From positions 104,478-168,477 of the forward strand of contig CAZYMB010000004.1 in assembly GCA_964648795.1 (NCBI GenBank): a DNA stretch of 64,000 nt, given 5' to 3'. How positions within the stretch are numbered: the stretch's first letter is position 1; each line of letters opens with the position of its first letter. Of this stretch, positions 35,069-43,582 are shown piece after piece. The translations under genes were made by a program, and so were the position numbers. The stretch is from JAHDDW01 sp964648795. Lineage in GTDB: Bacteria; Actinomycetota; Acidimicrobiia; Acidimicrobiales; SZUA-35. The notes beneath the pieces were generated by a model. That model saw only the letters and a list, made by a program, of their open reading frames with translations. It did not search any database and was not told the origin of the DNA.

Positions 35069-36338
35069 CCCAGTAAAGGTTGTTGGTGGGGGTATAGCTG
35101 GCCTTAGCGCTGCACTCAGGTTGCAAGATGCTGGCGTTGAGTACGAACTACACGAAGCATCTTCAAACTTTGGGGGCAAGATTCAATCCACTGAGCTAGA
35201 CGGAGTCCTCATTGATGCTGGAGCCGATAACTTCGTCACTAGAAACTCTGAATTCTCAGACTTGGTAGAGCGACTTGGGCTTGCCTCCCATGTTGTTCAC
35301 CCCATTTCAAAGCAAGCGCCGTTTGTATTCGTAGCTGGAGAACTCCATCCACTCCCCGGCGAAACTTACATTGGGATCCCTAAGCAAGACTTAGATTCAG
35401 CATTCGGACCTATCAAAAATACCTATACCGAGTCGCCCAACGAAGTCTTAACCCAAGGTTCTGTTTCAATCGGTGAAGTCGTGAGATCAGAATTTACAGC
35501 CGAAGTAGCCGAGCTACTGGTTAACCCTCTCCTTGGCGGGGTGAATGCAGCATCTATTGATTCTTTAGATTTCGAAGCTGGCCTGCCTGGACTATATGAG
35601 CAGTACCGCAAGAGTGGTTCACTGACCAAAGTGGTGAATGCGATTCCCAAACCAGCTGGAGGTAAAGTATTCGCTGGACTTGCCCTAACGACTAAAGGAC
35701 TCATCGACGCTATCGTCGCCGAACTAGATCCAAATAGAGTTTTCTTTAACAGCCCTATCGAGAAGCTGCCTGACGCCCCGACAGTTCTAGCGACTCCAAG
35801 TTTTGTTGCCAATCAAGTACTGAGCAACTCCAAGATTAACGTTAGTTCTCTGGAAGACATTAACTACACCTCTGTAGCGCAGGTCACAGTTACCTTCAAT
35901 GCAGGTGAAATAGATCTTCCAGATTCATCAGGTGTGATCTTCCCTACTTCAGATAATCAACGTCTTTCGGCAGCCACATTCCTAAGCTCTAAGTGGCAAC
36001 ATTACAAAGACTCAGGCAAAGCTATCGTTCGTTTGACTACTGGCAAGCAGGACTCTGGTTGGGATGTATCCCAAATTGAGGACGAGGAGCTAACGCAAAC
36101 CTTGCTGGACGAATTTGCGCAAGTCGTTAATTTTGGAGGCTATCGCCAAGTTCGAGTAGTTCGCTGGAACAAAGGTTTGCCTCACTACGGTGTGGGCCAC
36201 GCAAGACGAGTTCGAGAAATACGAACCGACCTGACAAGGCTTGCCCCTAAGGTAGCACTTGCGGGCGCAGCCTATGATGGCATTGGAATTCCTGCATGTT
36301 GGCAAAGTGGGGTGAACGCAGCAAATGCCTTCATATAG
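35061..36338 (+). CDS. hemY: Coproporphyrinogen/protoporphyrinogen oxidase, HemY/CgoX family
   Basis: The N-terminus carries a dinucleotide-binding motif VVGGGIAGLSAALRL for FAD, and the C-terminus VALAGAAYDGIGIPACWQSG, which closes the FAD site. Other family segments are GGKIQSTELDGVLIDAGADNFVT and a LLGGVNAASID-like loop. I use the ATG at 35061 (MSNPVKVVGGG), which overlaps the hemE stop; an earlier in-frame start at 35025 would lie inside hemE. In actinobacteria this enzyme acts on coproporphyrinogen III in the coproporphyrin-dependent route. 425 residues. Confidence 0.93.
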   Translation: MSNPVKVVGGGIAGLSAALRLQDAGVEYELHEASSNFGGKIQSTELDGVLIDAGADNFVTRNSEFSDLVERLGLASHVVHPISKQAPFVFVAGELHPLPGETYIGIPKQDLDSAFGPIKNTYTESPNEVLTQGSVSIGEVVRSEFTAEVAELLVNPLLGGVNAASIDSLDFEAGLPGLYEQYRKSGSLTKVVNAIPKPAGGKVFAGLALTTKGLIDAIVAELDPNRVFFNSPIEKLPDAPTVLATPSFVANQVLSNSKINVSSLEDINYTSVAQVTVTFNAGEIDLPDSSGVIFPTSDNQRLSAATFLSSKWQHYKDSGKAIVRLTTGKQDSGWDVSQIEDEELTQTLLDEFAQVVNFGGYRQVRVVRWNKGLPHYGVGHARRVREIRTDLTRLAPKVALAGAAYDGIGIPACWQSGVNAANAFI

Positions 36339-37785
36339 AAAGCGACTTGGACTGAGCATTCTTGCAGGAGCTCTCCTTGCCTTCGCTACTCCCCCTTGGG
36401 GTTGGTGGCCCCTTGCGTTTATTGGTATTGCATTGCTTGATGTGGTGGTCCATCAGGCGACCACTACACAAAGAGCAACGTTTCTTTGGGTTGGGACTTC
36501 GGTTTGGTTTTTTATTGCCAACCTATGGCTCTGGGACTTCTCTCCCCCCGGCTACATATTTGCAGGTCTCCTAATTGGTGCTTTCTTTGCTGTAGCTGGC
36601 GCCCTTTGTCCACCCAATGCGTGGAGATATATCTTGTTCCCAGGTCTCTTTGTGCTGGTTGAACTCGTTCGCTGGAATTTCCCGTTTGGTGGGCTTCCAA
36701 TTTCTAACTTGAGCCTGACACAAGCAATGTCACCAATAGGTCAGTTAGCTAAGTTCGGTGGGCCAACTCTCGTTGTAATTATCGTTGTCTTCGTTGGCCA
36801 AGCCCTGGGACGATCAATTCGTAAGCGCAAAATCGGACCAGTTTTTTTAACGACTCTTCTTCTACTACCACTTCTAGGTTTAGCTGCATTGTATGAGCCT
36901 GGCAGACAAACTTCTGAAATAGAGGTCGCACTAGTCCAGGGTGGCGGTCAACAAAGAACTAGAGCTGGGTCGGAGCCAACATCAGTGGTGCTGCAAAGGC
37001 ACCTGGATGTAACTAATCAGATCGTTGGCAACCCAGACTTAATTCTGTGGCCAGAGAACGTGGTCAACCCAAACGGACAGGAACAATTTGACGAATTTGC
37101 CGAACTGCTATCTGACGAAGTACTAGCAAACTATGACTCAGACTTGAGCGCCGGCTGGTTCTTACCAATTAGCGATACCAACACTGCCAACTATCAACAA
37201 ATCAGCACTCCTGATAATTTTGAGTTTGATCGCTATGACAAGGTCATTATTGTTCCTTTTGGAGAGTTTGTACCATTTCGTTCAGTAGTTGAACAGTTCA
37301 GTTCTGAAATACCTTCTCGCGATGTTCAACGTGGCACCGAAGCCCCAGTTCTAGAAACGAGTTTTGGAACTATTGGCAGTGCTATTAGCTGGGAAGGATT
37401 CTTTGACGAGCGAGCACGATCAGCGGTTCGCAATGGAGCAGAGCTTTTAACTAATCCAACAAATGGAAGTTCGTTTTGGTTGACCCAAGTTCAGACTCAA
37501 CAGATTGCTGCCAACCAGTTGCATGCAATATCTTATGGACGCTGGAACCTACAAGTCGGGCCAACTGGGCTAAGCGCAGTTATCGATAACGAAGGAAACA
37601 TTATTGAACGCTCCGATGTAAGCGAAGCAAGGTTGATTAACCAAACTGTAGAACTGAGACAAGGGTCAACGCTCGCCAGCATCTTTGGCATTTGGCCGGC
37701 CTTGATCTATGGAATCCTAAGCGCAGTATTTGGCTTCAAGAAGGTTAGAACCCGAGCCCTTGACCACGCTGTGTCGGGTCGGTGA
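36325..37785 (+). CDS. lnt: Apolipoprotein N-acyltransferase (Lnt)-like protein with Ser in place of the catalytic Cys
   Basis: About six transmembrane helices fill the first 200 residues, including the Lnt-like ATPPWGWWPLAF opening and NFPFGGLPISNLSLTQ. The rest is a nitrilase fold: glutamate in LILWPENV, lysine in YDKVIIVPFGEFVPF. The position of the active cysteine (ICYE in E. coli Lnt) reads ISWEG, with serine at residue 355. Lnt transfers the third acyl chain onto lipoproteins; with serine here that activity is uncertain. The start overlaps the hemY end by 14 bases and the 3' end overlaps the convergent GGDEF gene by 41. Confidence 0.85.
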   Translation: MPSYRKRLGLSILAGALLAFATPPWGWWPLAFIGIALLDVVVHQATTTQRATFLWVGTSVWFFIANLWLWDFSPPGYIFAGLLIGAFFAVAGALCPPNAWRYILFPGLFVLVELVRWNFPFGGLPISNLSLTQAMSPIGQLAKFGGPTLVVIIVVFVGQALGRSIRKRKIGPVFLTTLLLLPLLGLAALYEPGRQTSEIEVALVQGGGQQRTRAGSEPTSVVLQRHLDVTNQIVGNPDLILWPENVVNPNGQEQFDEFAELLSDEVLANYDSDLSAGWFLPISDTNTANYQQISTPDNFEFDRYDKVIIVPFGEFVPFRSVVEQFSSEIPSRDVQRGTEAPVLETSFGTIGSAISWEGFFDERARSAVRNGAELLTNPTNGSSFWLTQVQTQQIAANQLHAISYGRWNLQVGPTGLSAVIDNEGNIIERSDVSEARLINQTVELRQGSTLASIFGIWPALIYGILSAVFGFKKVRTRALDHAVSGR

Positions 37786-39400
37786 TCAGAGGAATCGACC
37801 CACCAAGCGCATAATTCTTTCCACGGGTAGCGTCATAGTCCAGACTTATAGTCGGTTGCCTTGCTGCCCATGTACCCGATCTATTGGCCTTGCCAAACTC
37901 GATTATGCGACAACTCGTAGTCTTACTTGCTTTAAGCGGATCAACAGCATCGCCAACCATCTTGAAGAAAGCCTTCGGATTCGCCCGGGCAGCTTCGTTG
38001 TATTCGCCCATCACAATGTTTACACCGGGCCCATCGGCTCTCCAGATACCCAGTTCTGGATTTTTCTTTGGGTTAGGAATGCTCATGATTGGCTTTAATT
38101 CGCCAGCGTCATCATAGCAAACACTACTCAAGCGGTCCTCAACCAGCAGCGGTAGGTCTTCCACAGCTAGCTTTAGCGATTCTTCGGTTGCCGCATTAAC
38201 TGAAACAAAGAATCCGAATTCATCACCACCAAGTCTTGCTGGAACAATCTGTATTGGCAGGGTGTCTAAACTCATCTGACAAGCTTGTGCTATCCAGGTG
38301 TAGATCTGATTAGCGTTAGACCGGCCAATTGTATCATTTAGTCCTCCCAAGCAACCTATATCAATCTCTATATAGTAGGTCTTGGTTCCGTTACCTTGTT
38401 CGGCAACTTGTGCGATAGTTTCTGTCCTATCTGGCCGTATCAACCCACCGGTGAGCTCATCTCGTGGGTGCACCCCTAACTCGCCAAATAGTTCTTCTAG
38501 AGCACCTAAGTCGACTCCATAATTCTCACATTCGTTGAATAGGGCCTCTCGTCTATTTTGGTCCACATCAATATAGTTTCGCTTTGAACGATGACCAATT
38601 TCAACAGGCTTGTCTTCGATCCCCTTCTCGAACCGGCTCAGTTCTACCTCTATATCTTCGCCGTCTATTACCGCTTGAGCTTCAATGATTGCTTCTTCTA
38701 CATTGCTCTGAGCTATTGATACAGGTTTGATATGAGCATCCGTACTATTCAAATCATGGAGTAAGCGAACATTGTCGCCGTCTTTTGTGTCGTAGGCACT
38801 CTGAACAGCTGACGCCAAACCCATTTGAGCTGAATTCATTAAGATCTCAACGAAACGAGCTTGGTCGTCATCGAACACTGAACTGTTGTGTCCAATAAAT
38901 AGCTGCATACCAGTACCGTCAAATTCGACCGCAGGGATAATTCGAGAACTTCGTGCTGGTTCGAGCGAAGTTTTCCTGTGACTTATCTCTCTGTTATATG
39001 CTCTAAAAACCCTGCTGCGGGTTTCATTAAGAAGGTGCGTTACATTGTCTGGGCCATTCTCTTTATTTAAAGCGCCAACGTTAGTTATCTCGAGGAAGGC
39101 TAAAGTCAGACCACCCAAATCATGGACTGATCTAATTGCCTCTTCAGTGAAGGTCGTTTTTGCATAGCCATTTTCGTCAGTGCTGGTGGGACCAGTCCGG
39201 TAAAGAACATCGTCGCCCACTGTCAACGTGTAGGGAGAACGGAGCTTGTGGAACAATTCTGTAATCTTGTCGTCACCAGCTTCTGTCGAAGCGAACAGCT
39301 CCGCGAATCGAGCTTTACGCTTACGCTCTGCGTCGGTCATAACGCGACGATCTAGCCCTTCATAAGGTTGTTGCTTTTCAGTTGGGTCTCTGTCCGCCAC
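37745..39400 (-). CDS. GGDEF-domain protein with a second degenerate GGDEF-like region
   Basis: Residues 313-460 contain a GGDEF domain: DELTGGLIR in place of DxLTGLxNR, TYYIEIDIG with a metal-binding aspartate, and an intact LGGDEF (390-395). The inhibitory RxxD site upstream is absent. Residues 97-190 (LTLAFLEITNVGALNKENGPDNV...GTGMQLFIG) look like a worn second GGDEF domain without the signature. No transmembrane helix or phosphoreceiver domain. If active, it makes cyclic di-GMP in the cytoplasm. GTG start. No EAL or PilZ gene is in the window. Confidence 0.78.
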   Translation of the reverse strand: MADRDPTEKQQPYEGLDRRVMTDAERKRKARFAELFASTEAGDDKITELFHKLRSPYTLTVGDDVLYRTGPTSTDENGYAKTTFTEEAIRSVHDLGGLTLAFLEITNVGALNKENGPDNVTHLLNETRSRVFRAYNREISHRKTSLEPARSSRIIPAVEFDGTGMQLFIGHNSSVFDDDQARFVEILMNSAQMGLASAVQSAYDTKDGDNVRLLHDLNSTDAHIKPVSIAQSNVEEAIIEAQAVIDGEDIEVELSRFEKGIEDKPVEIGHRSKRNYIDVDQNRREALFNECENYGVDLGALEELFGELGVHPRDELTGGLIRPDRTETIAQVAEQGNGTKTYYIEIDIGCLGGLNDTIGRSNANQIYTWIAQACQMSLDTLPIQIVPARLGGDEFGFFVSVNAATEESLKLAVEDLPLLVEDRLSSVCYDDAGELKPIMSIPNPKKNPELGIWRADGPGVNIVMGEYNEAARANPKAFFKMVGDAVDPLKASKTTSCRIIEFGKANRSGTWAARQPTISLDYDATRGKNYALGGSIPLITDPTQRGQGLGF

Positions 39401-39600
39401 AGTAGAGTCCGCCTCAATTTCCGCCTACACCCTAGTTTAGGGGCTAGTAAAGCCAGATAATCAGCAGCAATGCCGGTAAAACAGCTAGTTCCTCATCACC
39501 TAATCCCATAACCCAGCTTAAACAGCCAGTAGTTGAGCCGTTTGACCCCTCCGCTACAGGTTCTTCTACCAGTTGTCGACACTATATTACGGGAGAATTC

Positions 39601-41739
39601 GTGGGTTCAGTGTCTATACCGAGACGTTTAAAACTAGTTGTTGTTGCTTTTTGTGGTGCCATTTACGTTTTTGCAGCTTCGCCTGCCCAGGCTCAAACTC
39701 CTGACCTTGTTGAGTCTGAGCCAAGACTTTCTATCGAATTCGCCGAGGACTTCGTAGCGAGCGACACCCATTCTCATGGCAATGAAACTCACGCCCATAA
39801 CACCGATGGCAGCCATGTTCATGAAGACGAAGTTGATGCTGCGTTAATTGACGAAGTTGAAAAGATCTCAAGAATCAACCTCGCTCTCAACGCTCTAGCT
39901 TCGAGTGGTCCCGATGTGGATCCAACTACCGGTCTACAAGAAGTTGAATCTAACTTCTCTAATTCAAATGGCGGGATTTTCGTAACTTTTGAAAATGAAA
40001 GCCAAGTACCAACTGATGTTCGTAATGTTGTCAATACAGCCATTGCTGAAATCGACAGCAGGCTAACAACAAACCCAAATGGACAAGTAGAGATTCTGTT
40101 CTCTTGGGAATCATTCAATAGTCAGTCAGTGATTGGATTCGGTGGCCCGGAAACTCTTTACCGCTCAAGCCTTCTACCAACATCTCAATATGCTTATCCA
40201 GCTGGCCTAACCAATGCACTTCTGGGACTTGATGCAAATGGTAGTGCTAGGCCAGAGTTAGTCATTGGCCTTAACTCTGATCTCTACGCCAGCAACCGCT
40301 GGTACGTCAGCACTAGGAATAGTCCAGCAAGAGGACAAATCGACCTCTACTCAGTAGTACTACACGAAGCACTACACGGCCTCGGATTCACGGGCGCTCC
40401 ACAAGATCGAGGAACCGGGCCAAGCTTCAATGGTGTTGCCACAATCTATGACTCCCTCGTTGAATTTGATGACCAGCCAATTACAAGCTTGAGCGACCCA
40501 GATTCAGCACTACAAAGCAACAATCTCTACATAAATACTGGTAGCGAAGACTACAAGCTATATGACCCTACGATCTGGCAGCAAGGAAGCAGCTACTCAC
40601 ACTTTGATGAGAATACTTACAGGTTCGGACAACCCGGATCTCTAATGACCCCCGTCATCACCACAAGTGCTACTGAACGAACACTCGATGGTCCGATTCT
40701 GGACGTATTGGATCAGATCGGCTGGTCCATAATCGCTACCACTCCGGACAACACCGAGGACGGAGACGCTTCAGATACCCCACCCACAACGGTCGCTCCA
40801 ACCACAACAACCCAACCGACTACAACCGTAGCTCCAACAACAACCACACCGCCAACTACTGCGCGACCTACTACCACCATCGCCCCCACAACCACCAATA
40901 GGCCAACAACAACCGTGGCTCCTACAACTACACCACCAACGACCGCTCGACCGACAACAACCGCCACTCCTACGACTACAACTCCACCTACCACAGCGGC
41001 ACCAACACCAAGAGCGAACAGCAATCCACAAGCTATTGACGTTGCCCCAACTGCTTTGGACGGACAAATTGCAAGACTGTACCAAGCCTATTTCCTCAGG
41101 GCCCCTGACGCTTCCGGATTCAGATTCTGGAAGAACGAAAGAGCAAGCGGAACCACCGCAATCGAAATCTCTGAGTTCTTCAGCGGTTCACCCGAATTCC
41201 AGCAACGCTACGGGCAACTTTCAAACGCTGCGTTCGTGAACCTAATTTATCGAAACGTCCTTCAGCGTTCACCAGATCGCTCAGGCTTTGACTTCTGGGT
41301 AAACGCTCTAAACAACGGGTCGCTGAGTAGAGGTGAAGTATTACTTGGTTTCTCTGACAGCGCTGAGTTTATTATCCGAACTAAAACAGTCGCACCAAAC
41401 GGCGTTACTGAAGGTCGAATACTCCGTCTGTATCAAGCAGTGTTCCTCCGCACTCCTGGAGACAATGCCTTAGAGTTCTGGACCGATTCACTTAGAACAC
41501 AACGACTAACAGGCATAGCTAACTTCTTTACAGAATCACCCGAGTTTGGGAGCCGATACGGTTCACTAAGCGATCGACAATTCGTTACTCTCATCTATCG
41601 AAACGTCCTTGGAAGAACACCTAGCACTTCGGAAGTTGACTTTTGGGCTGGACAGTTGTTTGCTGGGGCATCTCGTGGAGAAGTCTTGGTTGGGTTTAGC
41701 GAATCACTCGAGTTCAGACTAAGAACCGGCATCCTCTAA
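39601..41739 (+). CDS. Secreted zinc metalloprotease with Thr/Pro linker and C-terminal DUF4214 repeats
   Basis: GTG start after GGGAG. A signal peptide (about 1-32) and a histidine-rich stretch (HSHGNETHAHNTDGSHVHE, a possible metal buffer) come first. The protease domain has VLHEALHGLGFTG with the HExxHxxG zinc site. A Thr/Pro/Ala repeat linker (about 40779-41013) follows. The last 230 residues hold two DUF4214 units, with LYQAYFLRAPDASGFRFW and LYQAVFLRTPGDNALEFW as repeat starts and LIYRNVLxRxP in each. DUF4214 modules are common in large surface proteins and S-layer-like proteins. Likely exported and cell-surface associated. Confidence 0.85.
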   Translation: MGSVSIPRRLKLVVVAFCGAIYVFAASPAQAQTPDLVESEPRLSIEFAEDFVASDTHSHGNETHAHNTDGSHVHEDEVDAALIDEVEKISRINLALNALASSGPDVDPTTGLQEVESNFSNSNGGIFVTFENESQVPTDVRNVVNTAIAEIDSRLTTNPNGQVEILFSWESFNSQSVIGFGGPETLYRSSLLPTSQYAYPAGLTNALLGLDANGSARPELVIGLNSDLYASNRWYVSTRNSPARGQIDLYSVVLHEALHGLGFTGAPQDRGTGPSFNGVATIYDSLVEFDDQPITSLSDPDSALQSNNLYINTGSEDYKLYDPTIWQQGSSYSHFDENTYRFGQPGSLMTPVITTSATERTLDGPILDVLDQIGWSIIATTPDNTEDGDASDTPPTTVAPTTTTQPTTTVAPTTTTPPTTARPTTTIAPTTTNRPTTTVAPTTTPPTTARPTTTATPTTTTPPTTAAPTPRANSNPQAIDVAPTALDGQIARLYQAYFLRAPDASGFRFWKNERASGTTAIEISEFFSGSPEFQQRYGQLSNAAFVNLIYRNVLQRSPDRSGFDFWVNALNNGSLSRGEVLLGFSDSAEFIIRTKTVAPNGVTEGRILRLYQAVFLRTPGDNALEFWTDSLRTQRLTGIANFFTESPEFGSRYGSLSDRQFVTLIYRNVLGRTPSTSEVDFWAGQLFAGASRGEVLVGFSESLEFRLRTGIL

Positions 41740-41745
41740 AGCTGC

Positions 41746-42225
41746 TCACAGCGCTTCTATTAGACCTAACTTAGTCACATCCCCGATGGGTTCTGGTTCA
41801 TAATTAGCTGCAAAGAGATCCGTTTCAACAAAGCTCGGCCAGATATCCAGGAGAGGCTTCATCACAAAATTGCGTTCAAACATCGCTGGATGAGGAACCA
41901 TTAAATCTGGCGAACCGATCAAACGGTCCCCCATCAACAATATGTCTATATCGAGAGTGCGGGGCCCATTCTCGACTTCCCTAGTACGACCAGCTTGTTG
42001 TTCAATACTCTGACAAAGTTCCAACAAACTCTCGGGAGAGTCAACCCACTCGATCTGCACAACCAAATTCATAAAGTTGTCTTGCTCTGGACCACCAACG
42101 GGCTCCGTTGAGTAGACAGGCGAAACTAGTTGAGGTTTAGGCAAGCGCTCTAACCCGAAACGAAGCCACTCTATCGAGTCGCCTATATTTGAACCAAGAC
42201 CAAGAAAGGCCTGGTCGTTAAGCAA
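41746..42225 (-). CDS. folK: 2-amino-4-hydroxy-6-hydroxymethyldihydropteridine pyrophosphokinase
   Basis: Motifs FLGLGSNIGDS (7-17), PVYSTEPVGGPEQDNFMN and ENGPRTLDIDILLMGD match HPPK. It transfers pyrophosphate from ATP to the pterin before FolP joins it to p-aminobenzoate. TTG start overlapping the upstream gene end by eight bases. The 159 residues are typical. Confidence 0.95.
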   Translation of the reverse strand: MLNDQAFLGLGSNIGDSIEWLRFGLERLPKPQLVSPVYSTEPVGGPEQDNFMNLVVQIEWVDSPESLLELCQSIEQQAGRTREVENGPRTLDIDILLMGDRLIGSPDLMVPHPAMFERNFVMKPLLDIWPSFVETDLFAANYEPEPIGDVTKLGLIEAL

Positions 42226-42751
42226 CAGCCGCTCTCGACTCCGGATAAGAAGGGCTTAGCGATGCGGCCGTTTGGATTATCTCTCGACCTGCAGGGTCAA
42301 GCTTGCGACCAAACAATACTTCAGTAACGGTAATGGCCTCGTGCGTTACTTTGACCATTCCTGACCAACGTAAGTAACCCCCAAGGAATCCGAAGAAGCG
42401 ATCACTCATTTCTTCTGAGTGCATAAGGATCTTCTTGTTTTCTGCCAAAAGCTTCTCTAGCTCTGCGTAGATCACTGGAAGAGCAATACTTAACTCAACG
42501 TCATCGGCGAATGGCCAGTGCTTCCACGGCATTCCACAGTCATCGTATGTCTCGATGTTTTCGTGGTCAGGTAGAAGTGAAACTAGGTAAGCAAAGTCTG
42601 ACTCACGAATCCAAATCACTTCTTCTTCTCGGCGAACTAGGCGATGATCTGGGCCGTAGCCACCTGGGCGTTCACATATGGCAAGTCGGTCCTGAATGAA
42701 CCATTGAAGGTGTCGTGGTTTGATTCCTTGAGCCCATTTACCTTTTGCCAT
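42218..42751 (-). CDS. Tyrosine-phosphatase-fold protein with Cys-to-Ser active site, between folP and folK
   Basis: I know of no named family for this 177-residue protein. It has a DSP/PTP-like layout: IKPRHLQWFIQDRLAI at the start, a CGMPWKHWPFADD segment (72-84) in the place of the WPD-type general-acid loop, and ILMHSEEMSDRFFGFLGGYLRW (108-129), which matches HC(X5)R with Ser112 for Cys. Phosphatase chemistry would be lost. It overlaps or touches both neighbours in folP-orf-folK, so it is probably needed with folate synthesis or is a phosphoprotein- or nucleotide-binding partner. The fold is judged by eye. Confidence 0.6.
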   Translation of the reverse strand: MAKGKWAQGIKPRHLQWFIQDRLAICERPGGYGPDHRLVRREEEVIWIRESDFAYLVSLLPDHENIETYDDCGMPWKHWPFADDVELSIALPVIYAELEKLLAENKKILMHSEEMSDRFFGFLGGYLRWSGMVKVTHEAITVTEVLFGRKLDPAGREIIQTAASLSPSYPESRAAVA

Positions 42752-43563
42752 TATGTTGGTGTTCCCTTCGAGAGTCCGCGTAATTTGTGTGTATTTGCTA
42801 CATCGTGAACTCTAACCAAGGTCACCCCCTGATTCATAGCAATCCACTCAGAAAATAACGATCCAACTTGTCTATCATCGACTTTTACAGGTTTTTCTTG
42901 TCCATCCGCCATCGCTAGCAGATGTCCAAACATCGACTTTCTACTAGTCCCGATGGCCACCTCGAAGTCACTCTCTACGAGCGTTTTTAGGTTTGACAGT
43001 AACTCCAAGTTGTGGCTTAAGGTCTTACCGAAGCCAAAACCCGGATCAATCCATACCCGAGGCGAACCAGCTTCTTTGGCAGCCTTTGCACTTTCGAGCA
43101 AATATCGTAAAACCTCGTCTGTAACATCACCGTAGGTTGGGTCCTGTTGCATATTCTCAGGCAAGCCTTGCATATGCATGGCTATATAACCAACACTATT
43201 TCGACCTGCCACTTCGCCCAATTGTGCACTTACGTCGTTCACTATCGATGCACCGACCTGGATAGCCTTTTCAGCTACCTCGGGCTTTTTAGTATCGACC
43301 GAAACCACTCCATATTCTGAAAGCTCCTCTACTACGGGGACTACACGCTCCAACTCGATCTCCAATGGAACAGCTTGGGAGCCTGGACGAGTCGATTCGC
43401 CACCGACATCGACTATGTCTGCGCCTTGTGTGAACAATTCTTTTCCTCTTTCGATAGCAGCCTTTACATCATCAAATTGGCCGCCGTCAGAGAAAGAATC
43501 AGGCGTCACATTAAGGATGCCCATTATAAGAACCCCGGAACTGAGTGATTCGAGACGATACAC
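42751..43563 (-). CDS. folP: Dihydropteroate synthase
   Basis: The core motifs ILNVTPDSFSDGG, VDVGGESTRPGS, IVNDVSA, IDPGFGFGKTLSHN and GTSRKSMFG identify FolP, which joins the pterin pyrophosphate to p-aminobenzoate. The frame is open to 43701, but that would cover much of divergent tilS. GTG at 43563 gives 270 residues, the usual length, and leaves 19 bases to the proposed tilS start. No strong ribosome site is seen for either, so exact starts are uncertain. First gene of folP-orf-folK. Confidence 0.9.
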   Translation of the reverse strand: MYRLESLSSGVLIMGILNVTPDSFSDGGQFDDVKAAIERGKELFTQGADIVDVGGESTRPGSQAVPLEIELERVVPVVEELSEYGVVSVDTKKPEVAEKAIQVGASIVNDVSAQLGEVAGRNSVGYIAMHMQGLPENMQQDPTYGDVTDEVLRYLLESAKAAKEAGSPRVWIDPGFGFGKTLSHNLELLSNLKTLVESDFEVAIGTSRKSMFGHLLAMADGQEKPVKVDDRQVGSLFSEWIAMNQGVTLVRVHDVANTHKLRGLSKGTPT

Positions 43564-43582
43564 ACCAGTTAGGCTAGTAAAC

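Noticed and set aside
40713..41085. Valine/glycine-rich and cysteine/serine-rich frames on the minus strand
   Set aside because: They are the antisense of the Thr/Pro linker of the metalloprotease; composition follows from ACN and CCN codons.
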